From assembly GCA_964562375.1 (NCBI GenBank), contig CAZLSW010000002.1:1-64000 (forward strand): 64,000 bases of DNA, written 5' to 3'. This DNA comes from JAJPXC01 sp964562375 (GTDB lineage Bacteria > Bacteroidota > Bacteroidia > Bacteroidales > Muribaculaceae). Positions 48,582-56,994 of the stretch are shown here, piece by piece. Each line of letters opens with the position of its first letter. Within the stretch, counting starts at the first letter, position 1. The translations under genes were made by a program, and so were the position numbers. Under the pieces are notes generated by a model, which was given only the letters and a program-made list of their open reading frames with translations, searched no databases and was not told the origin of the DNA.

Positions 48582-49736
48582 CTATGTTTTTTCTTCTTCA
48601 GTGGCTGTGGCGGCATGTTTAACGGCCTCTTTTTCGGCCTTTTCTTGTGCTTCGGCGGCTTCCTTTGCGGCGTATTCCTTGGCTTCCTCGGGTGTCTGGG
48701 GCCGGGAGAAGAATCCGGGTAGGAGGCATATACCGATAATGAGGTAGACGTAGTAGGATAGCAGGCGCCAGAACAGGGCGATGATCAATGCCACGCCCGT
48801 GCCTCCGGCTCCGGCAATCATGTCGCCGTAATACTCGGTGAACAGCCATTCGCTGACGCCGGAGCCACCCGGGGTAGGGCTTACCATCAGCACCACCCAC
48901 ACGACGAACTGGCGTCCGAACACCACCAATTGGTCGGCACCGTGGACGAATCCCCAGAAGAGGGCGTTGACCATCAGGAATCGTGACGACCAGCTCAGGG
49001 CGGTGCCACCGAAAGTTTCGAGCCACCAGCTGATAGGTTTTTTGCGTAATTGGGCCGATGTGGCGATCATGTTGTCGGCCATATTTACCACGTCAGGCTC
49101 CCAACGTCGAAGCAGACGCCAGTGGAATAGCTTGGTGAGCGTCTTTTTCACCCACAACGGCTTGAGGATGATGCCCATGAACAGGGTGAGTGTCCACAGG
49201 AAAAGGATGCCGTAAACGGTCCAGAACACGGCTTTCAAGCCCATTCCGAATGCTTGATGTCCGGCCGAAAAGTGGAAAAGTTGGTCGTAGGGGATGATGG
49301 CCACGACGATGGGCACGGCCATGACGAAAAATAGCTCGTCGAGGAACAGGGTGGTCATCATCAGCGTGGTTGCTCGGCCCAGGTCGATTCCCTCGCGGTT
49401 GAGGTAGATCATGCCCAAAGCTGAGCCTCCCACGGCCGAGGGGGTGACGCAGGAGGTGAACTCGCAGAGCATATCGACTTTCAGGGCCTGTTTCCACGTG
49501 AGGTCGTGGTCGGTCAAGGCGCGGAAACGCCAGGTGAGGCCGAAGTCGCGGCCGAGCATGAAAAGCCAGGCCACGAATATTGAGATGATTACGTGGGGCG
49601 TGAAGTGGATCAGGTCCCACGTTGATGCGTTAAACTCGTGATGGAACAACCACAAGACCACACCTAATCCGATCAAGATCGGGGTGGCCACCTTAAGCCA
49701 CAGGTAGCTGCGCTTACTTGCTGTGGTCGCGGCCAT
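48582..49736 (-). CDS. Lysylphosphatidylglycerol synthase TM-like membrane protein
   Basis: A 384-residue inner-membrane protein of the UPF0104/LPG-synthase transmembrane family with about eight helices. Seen features: ATPILIGLGVVLWLF, VAWLFMLGRDFGLTWRFRAL, the conserved FTSCVTPSAVGGSALGMIYL with Gly-Gly, FLDELFFVMAVPIVVAI, and VVLMVSPTPGGSGVSEWLF near 290-310. There is no catalytic lysyl-transfer domain; such stand-alone parts are thought to be flippases or lipid handlers. The C-terminal 35 residues are an Ala/Glu/Lys helix. It overlaps the GT4 gene by 23 bases and precedes kdsB by two. Confidence 0.85.
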   Translation of the reverse strand: MAATTASKRSYLWLKVATPILIGLGVVLWLFHHEFNASTWDLIHFTPHVIISIFVAWLFMLGRDFGLTWRFRALTDHDLTWKQALKVDMLCEFTSCVTPSAVGGSALGMIYLNREGIDLGRATTLMMTTLFLDELFFVMAVPIVVAIIPYDQLFHFSAGHQAFGMGLKAVFWTVYGILFLWTLTLFMGIILKPLWVKKTLTKLFHWRLLRRWEPDVVNMADNMIATSAQLRKKPISWWLETFGGTALSWSSRFLMVNALFWGFVHGADQLVVFGRQFVVWVVLMVSPTPGGSGVSEWLFTEYYGDMIAGAGGTGVALIIALFWRLLSYYVYLIIGICLLPGFFSRPQTPEEAKEYAAKEAAEAQEKAEKEAVKHAATATEEEKT

Positions 49737-50904
49737 AGGCTTGGATTATATCGGTATAACGTTGGTCGACCTCCTCCATTACGTTAGCCCAAGATCGGGT
49801 GAGGGTCTGGCGGGCCCCCATGCCAATGCGTCGTAGGGCTTGGCGGTTGGTGGCGAGTTGGGCGGTGAGGTTGGCGTAAGAGTCGGCCGAGAGGTCGGTG
49901 AGGAGGCCGTTTTTGCCGTCGACGATTACCTCCGAGGCTGTGGAGCCGTGGGGGAGGATTGTGGGTGTGCCCATAGCGGCGGCTTCGCGCAGCACCAGCG
50001 GGGCGTTGTCGTAGAGCGATGGGAAGAGGAAGAGGTCGCTTGCGGCGTAGTAGCGCATGAGGTCCTCTCGCTTGTTGATGACGCCGTGGAAGGTTACTCG
50101 CGGCCAAAGGCCCAGTTCGGTGACCATTCGGCGCATGTTGCCGGCCTCGTAGCCAGTGCCGATGAAGTTCATGCGCCAGTTGAGGGTTTTGGGGAGCTTG
50201 GCGAGCGATTCGATTATTGTGCCCACTCCTTTTGCCTTGATGTGCTGTCCCACGAAGAGAAGGCCGAGGGTGTCGTCGCCCCAGCCGAGCTCGCGGCGTG
50301 ATTGCTCCTTGAAGGCTTCTACTTGGCTCTCGGGGACGAGGTCGGCCAGGTCGTTTCCGTTCTCCACCACGGTTACTTTGCCCTTGAAGCCGTACTCGCG
50401 GATTGTGTCCTCAACTCGTGCCTGTGGAATCCACACCTCGGTGGCCGAGTTGAAGAAGTGGAGGATACGGTGCATGATGATCTTCACCATCCATTCGGGC
50501 AGGGAGTGCTCGAGGTCGGTGCGGTATTTGGAGTGGAAGGTGGCGATCAAGGGGATATTCCGTTTCTTAGCGCAGTAGAGAGCGAGTCGTCCCGATGAGA
50601 ATGGGCAGTGGGCGTGGACAATCTTGAATGGCTGCTTGGCTACACGCGACCATATAACAGGGTCGAGCTTGGGATAGCCGTATCGGTAGGGGTGACGATT
50701 CCAAATTGGGAGGGAGAAATAGCGGATGAGGTCGAAATCGTCGTGCTCGGGAGAGTAGGGGTTCCAAGGAGTGACGACGGTGACCTTTTTGCCTCTCAGG
50801 GTTAACCCTTTGACATAGTTTTGCACGGTGAGGGTAACTCCGTCCATCACCGGCGGAAAACTGTCGTTGAACAATCCGTATATGTCGTTCTGTTGGGCAG
50901 CCAT
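49714..50904 (-). CDS. GT4-family glycosyltransferase
   Basis: A 396-residue cytosolic glycosyltransferase with two Rossmann domains (GT-B). N-terminal FPPVMDGVTLTVQNYVKGL is the acceptor-side start; IVHAHCPFSSGRLALYCAKK and ATFHSKYRTDLEH are typical of the mannosyl-type enzymes; the donor domain has LLFVGQHIKAKGVGTIIESL and FLFPSLYDNAPLVLREAAAMG with the E-x7-E nucleotide-sugar motif. Related enzymes mannosylate lipid carriers such as diacylglycerol. The acceptor is not deducible. Coupled by overlap to the membrane protein downstream. Confidence 0.92.
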   Translation of the reverse strand: MAAQQNDIYGLFNDSFPPVMDGVTLTVQNYVKGLTLRGKKVTVVTPWNPYSPEHDDFDLIRYFSLPIWNRHPYRYGYPKLDPVIWSRVAKQPFKIVHAHCPFSSGRLALYCAKKRNIPLIATFHSKYRTDLEHSLPEWMVKIIMHRILHFFNSATEVWIPQARVEDTIREYGFKGKVTVVENGNDLADLVPESQVEAFKEQSRRELGWGDDTLGLLFVGQHIKAKGVGTIIESLAKLPKTLNWRMNFIGTGYEAGNMRRMVTELGLWPRVTFHGVINKREDLMRYYAASDLFLFPSLYDNAPLVLREAAAMGTPTILPHGSTASEVIVDGKNGLLTDLSADSYANLTAQLATNRQALRRIGMGARQTLTRSWANVMEEVDQRYTDIIQAYGRDHSK

Positions 50905-50939
50905 AATCTAAATCAAGGGGTTGAATTTTAAAATCGGTG

Positions 50940-50947
50940 CAAAGTTA
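50940..50947 (-). promoter_or_regulatory. -7 element for the GT4-kdsB unit
   Basis: TAACTTTG on the minus strand, 36 bases before the ATG at 50904. The nearest TTTG upstream is 23 bases away (50971-50974), longer than usual. Confidence 0.45.
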
Positions 50948-51015
50948 ACTAAAATCAGTTAAAAAACCGTCAAAACGCTCTTAAGATATTAACAAAATCG
51001 TGGGTGATAAGGTTG

Positions 51016-51055
51016 AAAAAACAGCGAGAGCCACCAAAATGGCGGCTCTCGCTGG
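51016..51055 (-). terminator. Intrinsic terminator of the ilv operon
   Basis: CAGCGAGAGCC at 51022-51032 pairs with GGCTCTCGCTG at 51044-51054, with further CC/GG pairs around the AAAAT loop; on the minus strand a run of six T follows. It lies 90 bases past the ilvC stop. Confidence 0.85.
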
Positions 51056-51087
51056 GGTAATTTTAGATAATCAATTTTTCGAATGGC

Positions 51088-51138
51088 GAGTGCACGAATA
51101 CACGAATGCACGACAGATCGAAAAGACGAATTATCGAA
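51088..51138. repeat. CACGAATA octamer repeat downstream of ilvC
   Basis: GTGCACGAATACACGAATGC and neighbouring CACGACAG, GACGAATTATCGAATGG words. Same family as 52260-52310 and 20880-20921. Confidence 0.7.
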
Positions 51139-51143
51139 TGGGA

Positions 51144-52187
51144 TTAGTTGTTCTCGGGGCGGAGCTTGCGAACGGTCACGGCCGTCTGCCACATCTCGCT
51201 CTCGCGGAGCTGGCGGAGTTCCTCGTTGAGCTTGTCGCGGTAGTCGGGCTGCGAGTTGGAGTCGATGGAGATTTGGGCCTCGTTGCCGCACTTCACGCTG
51301 GCGTAGAGTTTCTCAACCACGGGCTTGATGGCGTCGTGGAACGGGGTCATCCAATCGAGGGCGCCGCGCTGGGCGGTGGTGGAGCAGTTGGCGTACATCC
51401 AGTCCATGCCTTTCTCGGCGAATAGGGGCATGAGCGACTGGGTGAGTTCCTCGACGGTTTCGTTGAATGCCTCGGAGGGGGAGTGGCCGTTCTCGCGGAG
51501 CACCTCGTACTGGGCGAGCAGCAAGCCCTGGATAGCGCCCATCAGCGAGCCGCGCTCACCGGTAAGGTCGCTGGTGGCCTCACGCTGGAATGTGGTCTCG
51601 AAGAGGTAGCCCGAGCCGATACCGATGCCAAGGGCGATAGTGCGCTCTACGGCGCGGCCGGTGTAGTCCTGGTAGATGGCAAACGACGAGTTCAAGCCGC
51701 GACCCTCGAGGAACATGGTGCGGAGCGATGTGCCGGAGCCTTTGGGGGCTACCATGATCACGTCGATGTCTTTGGGGGGCACGACGCCGGTGCGGTCGTT
51801 CCAGGTGATAGCGAATCCGTGGGAGAAGTAGAGGGCTTTGCCGGCGGTGAGGTACTGCTTCATTTTGGGCCAAACCGACATAACGGCGGCGTCGCTCAAC
51901 AGGCACATGATGATGGTTGCCTTCTCGCATGCCTCCTCGATGGAGAAGAGGGTTTCGCCGGGCTTCCAGCCGTCGGCAACGGCCTTGTCGTAAGTTTTGC
52001 CCTGGCGCTGGCCAACGATAACGTTGAAGCCGTTGTCGCGCAGGTTCATGCTTTGGCCGGGGCCTTGCACGCCGTAGCCGATGACGGCGATGGTTTCGTC
52101 TTTGAGGATTTCGCGGGCTTTTTCCAGGGGGAATTCTTCGCGGGTGATGACGGTTTCTTCAACTCCGCCAAAATTCAATTTTGCCAT
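51144..52187 (-). CDS. ilvC: Ketol-acid reductoisomerase IlvC
   Basis: Second common step of valine and isoleucine synthesis: Mg- and NADPH-dependent rearrangement and reduction of acetolactate. The 347 residues are the class I size. NADPH site IAVIGYGVQGPGQSMNLRDNG (residues 34-54), VAPKGSGTSLR, and the metal-binding region DLTGERGSLMGAIQGLLLAQYE are in place. It is the last gene of ilvDBNC. The spacer to ilvN is 240 bases of mixed short repeats, the last of which (AACTAGAAACT) lies just before the ATG. Confidence 0.97.
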   Translation of the reverse strand: MAKLNFGGVEETVITREEFPLEKAREILKDETIAVIGYGVQGPGQSMNLRDNGFNVIVGQRQGKTYDKAVADGWKPGETLFSIEEACEKATIIMCLLSDAAVMSVWPKMKQYLTAGKALYFSHGFAITWNDRTGVVPPKDIDVIMVAPKGSGTSLRTMFLEGRGLNSSFAIYQDYTGRAVERTIALGIGIGSGYLFETTFQREATSDLTGERGSLMGAIQGLLLAQYEVLRENGHSPSEAFNETVEELTQSLMPLFAEKGMDWMYANCSTTAQRGALDWMTPFHDAIKPVVEKLYASVKCGNEAQISIDSNSQPDYRDKLNEELRQLRESEMWQTAVTVRKLRPENN

Positions 52188-52195
52188 AATATGAG

Positions 52196-52426
52196 TTTTT
52201 TAGTTTAAGAGTTTCTAGTTTCTAGTTTACGTTAAATCGCCGCGTTGCGGCTCGGGGAGGGTATCGAATGCACGAATGCACGAATACACGAATGCACGAA
52301 TGCACGACAGAACGAGGAATGCGAGAACAACGACAGTAGCGTTGCGGCTCGGGGAGAGCAATTAAGCTATTCTACTTAATCACTAATCACTATCACTTAT
52401 TACTTGATTAGACACTTATTACTTGA
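52196..52426. repeat. Composite repeat spacer between ilvN and ilvC
   Basis: In order: AACTAGAAACT repeats (52196-52230), the word AAATCGCCGCGTTGCGGCTC (52234-52253, partly repeated at 52337-52353 and found again at 63821-63840), five copies of CACGAATG (52264-52308), then two copies of a 17-base ACTTATTACTTGATTAG word (52395-52430). No ORF. All of this lies inside what should be a single transcript. Confidence 0.85.
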
Positions 52427-52975
52427 TTAGAGCATTCCGAGGGCGCGGCGGCGGGTTTCGTCCTCGAGGAACTGGGTGAAGTACTCTTGGGTGCTCTTGG
52501 TGACTGCGATGCGCCCCGAGCGCACGAATTGGCGGATGTCGTATTTCTTAAGCACCTCGAAGAGGGCCTCGGTCTCGTCGTTGTGGCCGGTTTTCTCTAG
52601 CACGGTGTACTCGCGGGTGATTTCGAGGATGCGGGCGTTGTGGGCGCGGATGATGTCCTCAAGGTTGGTCTCGTCAAGAAGTTTTACGGTAGGCACCTTG
52701 TAGAGCGCAACCTCTTGGTATACAAGCTCGTCGTCGGTGTAGAGGAATGCTCGTAGCACGTCGATGCGTTTCTCGATCTGCTGCACTACTTTTTCCATCA
52801 ACGCGCGGTTGCTCCAAGAGGTGATGGTGAATTTGTGGACACCCTCTACCGAGGATGGGCTTACGGTAAGCGACTCGATATTGATGCCGCGGCGGGTGTA
52901 GATGATGGATATCTGGTTGAGCAGGCCCACCTGATTCTCGGAGAACACTGTTACTGTAAAGAGCTGTTTTTCCAT
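52427..52975 (-). CDS. ilvN: Acetolactate synthase regulatory subunit
   Basis: Small subunit that activates acetolactate synthase and confers feedback control by valine. An N-terminal ACT domain at about 5-80 (FTVTVFSENQVGLLNQISII, RRGINIESLTVSPSSVEG) binds the effector; the C-terminal half (EIGDDE-like, here REYTVLEKTGHNDETEALFE and FVRSGRIAVTKS) is the second ferredoxin-like domain. The 182 residues fit the longer form. It starts three bases after ilvB. Confidence 0.94.
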   Translation of the reverse strand: MEKQLFTVTVFSENQVGLLNQISIIYTRRGINIESLTVSPSSVEGVHKFTITSWSNRALMEKVVQQIEKRIDVLRAFLYTDDELVYQEVALYKVPTVKLLDETNLEDIIRAHNARILEITREYTVLEKTGHNDETEALFEVLKKYDIRQFVRSGRIAVTKSTQEYFTQFLEDETRRRALGML

Positions 52976-52978
52976 TTC

Positions 52979-54706
52979 TTAGGCGGGATTTTCGGGTAAA
53001 GTGAAACGTTCGTCGGCGTTGAGCATGATCGTGTCGACGGGTGCGCCGGCTGGGGTCATGGGGAACACCATGTCGTCAACATCGATGTTGACGTTGAGCA
53101 AGTAAGGGCCGTCGTGGGCGAGCATGCGGTCGATGGCTCCTTGTAGCTGGTCGCGGCTCTCGACGTTCTCGCCGGGGATGCCGTAGGCGTCGGCGATGGC
53201 CACGAAGTCGGGGTTGATCATCGGGGTGGCCGAGTAGCGGGCGTTGAAGAAGAGTTTCTGCCATTGGCGCACGTTGCCCAGGAAGTTGTTGTTCAAGAGG
53301 ATGATCTTGACAGCGGTGCCATACTCGAGGATGGTGCCGAGCTCCTGTATGGTCATTTGCAGGCCACCGTCGCCGGTGAAGAAGCATACGGTGCGCTCGG
53401 GGGCTCCCATCTTGGCACCGATAGCGGCAGGGAGGCCGAAGCCCATTGTGCCGAGGCCACCGGATGTGATTATCGACTTGGGGGCGGTGTAGTTGAAGTA
53501 GCGCGATGAGAGCATTTGGTTCAAGCCCACGTCGGTGACGAGGACGGCGCCCTCGCCGGCGGCTTGTGACACCTTGTTGACCACTTCGCCCATGCGCATG
53601 CCTCCCTCTTTGGGGAAGACCTCGGCCTCGATTACGCGCTCGCGCTCGACGGCGTTTAGCTCGTCGAACGAGGCGGTCCAACGGGAGTGGTCGCGGTGCT
53701 CGATTAGGGGGAGCAGGGCTTTAAGGGCCTCCTTGGCGTCGGCGTGGACGGCAAGGTCGACGGGTATGTTTTTGCCAAACTCAGCTTTGTCGATGTCGAT
53801 GTGGGCGATTTTGGCTTGGCGGGCGTATTTGGATGTGTCGCCGGTGACGCGGTCGTCAAAGCGCATGCCAATAGCCACCAGCAGGTCGCAACGGTTGGTG
53901 TTGATGTTGGGGCCGATGTTGCCGTGCATGCCGAGCATGCCTTTATACAAGGGATGGTCGGAGCGCATGGTCGAGAGGCCCAGCAAGGTGGAGGTGACGG
54001 GGATGTCGCCTTTTTCGGCCACAGCTTGCAGCTCTTTTTCGGCCTCGGCGATCATCACTCCGTGCCCGGAGATGATCATGGGCCGCTCGGCGGCGTTGAT
54101 CATGTCGGCGAGTTGCTGGATTTTCTCCTTGTCGAGCTCAGGCTTGGGGATGTAGGAGCGGATGTAGCGGCAGGGCTTGTGCTGCCAGTCGACGAGGGCT
54201 GTCTGGGCGTCCTTGGTGAAGTCGAGGACGACGGGTCCTGGGCGACCGTTGGAGGCGATGTAGAAGGCACGGGCGACGGCCCAGGCCACGTCCTCGGCTC
54301 GGCGTATCTGGTAGGCCCACTTGGTGATAGGCTGGGTGATACCCACGACGTCGGTTTCCTGGAAAGCGTCGCTGCCCAGGGTGTTGGAGGCCACTTGGCC
54401 GGTGATGACCACCAGCGGGGTGGAGTCGAGCATGGCGTCGGAGATGCCGGTGATGACGTTGGTTGCGGCGGGTCCGGAGGTGACCATTACGACGCCGGTA
54501 CGACCGGTAACGCGGGCGTAGCCTTGGGCGGCGTGGGTGGCGCCTTGCTCGTGGCGCACCAGGATGTGCTGCAACTGGTCCTGGTAGTCGTAGAGCTTGT
54601 CGTAGACGGGGATGATAGCTCCGCCGGGGTAGCCGTACACCAGGTCAACGCCCTCGGCGAGAAGGCTTTTGATCAAGGCTTCGGCTCCTGTTATTTTTTC
54701 TTTCAT
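52979..54706 (-). CDS. ilvB: Acetolactate synthase catalytic subunit
   Basis: TPP- and FAD-dependent enzyme that makes acetolactate or acetohydroxybutyrate. 575 residues with the usual three domains: N-terminal VDLVYGYPGGAIIPVYDKL and the TPP-activating Glu in LVRHEQGATHAAQGYARVTG, the central FAD-binding domain (PVTSTLLGLSTMRSDHPLYKG), and the C-terminal TPP site GFGLPAAIGAKMGAP and TGDGGLQMTIQELGTI to LNNNFLGNVRQWQ. It follows ilvD after a 73-base spacer of ATAACG and AAAGGATAAAG repeats. Confidence 0.97.
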   Translation of the reverse strand: MKEKITGAEALIKSLLAEGVDLVYGYPGGAIIPVYDKLYDYQDQLQHILVRHEQGATHAAQGYARVTGRTGVVMVTSGPAATNVITGISDAMLDSTPLVVITGQVASNTLGSDAFQETDVVGITQPITKWAYQIRRAEDVAWAVARAFYIASNGRPGPVVLDFTKDAQTALVDWQHKPCRYIRSYIPKPELDKEKIQQLADMINAAERPMIISGHGVMIAEAEKELQAVAEKGDIPVTSTLLGLSTMRSDHPLYKGMLGMHGNIGPNINTNRCDLLVAIGMRFDDRVTGDTSKYARQAKIAHIDIDKAEFGKNIPVDLAVHADAKEALKALLPLIEHRDHSRWTASFDELNAVERERVIEAEVFPKEGGMRMGEVVNKVSQAAGEGAVLVTDVGLNQMLSSRYFNYTAPKSIITSGGLGTMGFGLPAAIGAKMGAPERTVCFFTGDGGLQMTIQELGTILEYGTAVKIILLNNNFLGNVRQWQKLFFNARYSATPMINPDFVAIADAYGIPGENVESRDQLQGAIDRMLAHDGPYLLNVNIDVDDMVFPMTPAGAPVDTIMLNADERFTLPENPA

Positions 54707-54726
54707 TCTTTGCGATTTATAGATTT

Positions 54727-54779
54727 CGCTATAACGTGATTACGTAATAACGTTATTACGATACTTTATCCTTTACTCT
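54727..54779. repeat. ATAACG and AAAGGATAAAG repeats between ilvD and ilvB
   Basis: 54729-54760 carries ATAACGTGATTACGTAATAA and its partial palindrome; 54763-54786 carries, on the mRNA strand, two copies of AAAGGATAAAG. Located inside the ilv operon. Confidence 0.75.
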
Positions 54780-56612
54780 TTATCCTTGATCTCTTACGCC
54801 GCCTTTGTCGGCCGAGGTGACCATCGATGCGTAGGCGCGGAGGGCTCGGCTAATCACGCGGTCGCGGCCCGCGGGGGTATAGGCGTCCTTGCCGCGAGCC
54901 TCCTCGGCTGCGCGGCGCTGGGCGAGCTCGTCGTCGCTGAGGCGCACGTTGATGGTGCGTGCCGGGATGTCGATGTCGATGATGTCGCCGTCCTTGATCA
55001 GGGCGATGGCGCCGCCCGCGGCGGCCTCAGGGGAGATGTGGCCGATTGAGAGGCCCGATGTGCCACCCGAGAAACGTCCGTCGGTGATCAGGGCGCATTG
55101 CTTGCCCAGGTGTTTCGACTTGATGTAGCTGGTGGGGTAGAGCATCTCCTGCATTCCGGGGCCTCCCTTGGGACCCTCGTGGGTGATGACCACGACGTCG
55201 CCAGCCACGATCTTGTCGTGGAGGATGCCGTCGACGGCTGCTTCCTGGGAGTTGAATACCTTGGCGGGGCCTGAGAACTTGAAGATGGAGGGATCGACAC
55301 CGGCGGTTTTCACCACGCAGCCATCAAGGGCGATGTTGCCGGTCAACACGGCCAATCCACCATCCTTGACGTAGGCGTGGTCGAAGTCGCGGATGCAGCC
55401 GTTGGCGCGGTCGGTATCGAGCTCGGAGTAGTAGCTCATTTGGCGTCCCAGCTCGGTGGTGCGCTTCTCGCCGGGAGCCGATTTCCACAGCTCCTCAACG
55501 CTGTCCTCCACTTTCTTGCCGGGAGCGATGGCGTATTTCGCTATGGCGCCGCCGAGTGTAAGGCCGTCGACGCGTTTCACCGAGGTGTCGACAAGGCCGT
55601 TGTCGGCCAAAATTTTCATGATGGAAAGGATGCCACCGGCGCGGTTTACGTCCTCGATATGGTAGCTTGAGTTGGGGGCGACCTTGCAGAGAACGGGGGT
55701 GACGCGCGACAGGCGGTCGATATCGGCCATTGTGAAATCGGCGCCGGCCTCGTTGGCCACGGCGAGCAGGTGAAGCACGGTATTAGTGGAGCCACCCATT
55801 GCGATGTCGAGGGTCATTGCGTTGAGCATGGCCTGTCGTGTGGCAATGTTGCGGGGGAGGACGCTGTCGTCGTCCAGCTCATAGTAGGCCTTGGTGTTGG
55901 CCACAATCTGCTGAGCGGCGGCTTTCATGAGCTCGCGGCGGTTTATGTGGGTGGCGACGATTGTGCCGTTGCCGGGGAGGGCGAGGCCGATAGCCTCGTT
56001 GAGCGAGTTCATGGAGTTGGCGGTGAACATCCCTGAGCAGGAACCGCAAGTGGGACATCCGTGCTTTTCGAGGGCGTCCACAGTGGCGTCGTCGACGGTG
56101 TCGTCGGCGCTTTGGATCATAATGTCGATCAGGTCGACGGCCTTGCCGTGTACCTTTCCAGCCTCCATTGGACCGCCGGAGACGAAGATTGTGGGGATGT
56201 TCAATCGCATAGCTGCCATGAGCATGCCGGGGGTTACCTTGTCGCAGTTGGAGATGCACACCATAGCGTCGGCCTTGTGGGCTTGAACCATGTACTCCAC
56301 CGAGTCGGCGATGAGGTCGCGTGATGGTAGGGAGTAGAGCATACCGTCGTGGCCCATGGCGATGCCGTCGTCGATGGCGATGGTGTTGAACTCGGCGGCA
56401 AAGCAACCGAGTTTCTCTATTTCTTCCTTGATGAGTTGTCCGGCCTCGTGCAGGTGGGTGTGGCCGGGGACGAATTGGGTGAAGGAGTTGACGATGGCGA
56501 TGATAGGCTTGCCGAACTGCTCTTCCTTCATGCCGTTAGCCCTCCAAAGGGCACGGGCGCCGGCCATTCGTCGGCCACCCGTTGATGCTTCGCTGCGTAA
56601 TGCTCTGCTCAT
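54780..56612 (-). CDS. ilvD: Dihydroxy-acid dehydratase IlvD
   Basis: Iron-sulphur dehydratase, third step of valine and isoleucine synthesis. The 610 residues carry the family motifs: IAIVNSFTQFVPGHTHL, cluster Cys in VCISNCDKVTPGMLMAAMRL and CPTCGSCSGMFTANSMN, and GGSTNTVLHLLAVANEAG, with ITDGRFSGGTSGLSIGHISP near the end. Start ATG at 56612 gives the normal N-terminus (MSRALRSEASTGGRRMAGAR). First gene of the operon, 84 bases after a strong promoter. Confidence 0.97.
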   Translation of the reverse strand: MSRALRSEASTGGRRMAGARALWRANGMKEEQFGKPIIAIVNSFTQFVPGHTHLHEAGQLIKEEIEKLGCFAAEFNTIAIDDGIAMGHDGMLYSLPSRDLIADSVEYMVQAHKADAMVCISNCDKVTPGMLMAAMRLNIPTIFVSGGPMEAGKVHGKAVDLIDIMIQSADDTVDDATVDALEKHGCPTCGSCSGMFTANSMNSLNEAIGLALPGNGTIVATHINRRELMKAAAQQIVANTKAYYELDDDSVLPRNIATRQAMLNAMTLDIAMGGSTNTVLHLLAVANEAGADFTMADIDRLSRVTPVLCKVAPNSSYHIEDVNRAGGILSIMKILADNGLVDTSVKRVDGLTLGGAIAKYAIAPGKKVEDSVEELWKSAPGEKRTTELGRQMSYYSELDTDRANGCIRDFDHAYVKDGGLAVLTGNIALDGCVVKTAGVDPSIFKFSGPAKVFNSQEAAVDGILHDKIVAGDVVVITHEGPKGGPGMQEMLYPTSYIKSKHLGKQCALITDGRFSGGTSGLSIGHISPEAAAGGAIALIKDGDIIDIDIPARTINVRLSDDELAQRRAAEEARGKDAYTPAGRDRVISRALRAYASMVTSADKGGVRDQG

Positions 56613-56702
56613 ATATCTTTTACCTATAGAAATTCACTATGTGGACTTGCTTCGCGGTCGCTGTAACGCGGCCAATGTGACGAAGAAGGATATAATTGGT
56701 TG

Positions 56703-56734
56703 CAAAATTACACCCTTTTACGCTAATAAGCAAA
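56703..56734 (-). promoter_or_regulatory. Promoter of the ilvDBNC operon
   Basis: On the minus strand TTTG (56731-56734), a 20-base spacer and TAATTTTG (56703-56710) fit the Bacteroidetes promoter exactly. Transcription should start near 56696. The 84-base leader has no leader peptide rich in Ile, Val or Leu, so classical attenuation is not seen. Confidence 0.8.
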
Positions 56735-56775
56735 TAAATCGTCAAAAATCGGCGATTGGGCTTACAAATTGTAAT

Positions 56776-56807
56776 AAAAAATCCCGCAAGAGTGATAATC
56801 TTGCGGG
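56776..56807 (-). terminator. Intrinsic terminator between nuoN and ilvD
   Basis: CCCGCAAGA (56783-56791) and TCTTGCGGG (56799-56807) form a perfect stem; on the minus strand ATTTTTTATT follows. It ends the nuo transcript just before the ilv promoter. Confidence 0.85.
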
Positions 56808-56855
56808 AATTATGGTGAAAAGGGTGGAATCTATTATCCTTTAGGCCTATTAGGC

Positions 56856-56990
56856 TTGTCTGTCGGGCCGACACGGCCCGACTTCCTTTCTATGCTGGGC
56901 CGACTTCCTTTCTATGTCGGGCCGACACGGCCCGACTTCCTTTCTATCATGGGCCGACTTCCTTTCTATGCTGGGCCGACTTCCTTACGC
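56856..56990. repeat. Five-unit GACTTCCTTTCTATG repeat after nuoN
   Basis: Units GGGCCGACTTCCTTTCTATG, two of which also contain the palindrome GTCGGGCC-GACAC-GGCCCGAC. The array starts right after the nuoN stop, the same position that the arrays hold after rpoZ and pfp. Confidence 0.85.
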
Positions 56991-56994
56991 TCTT

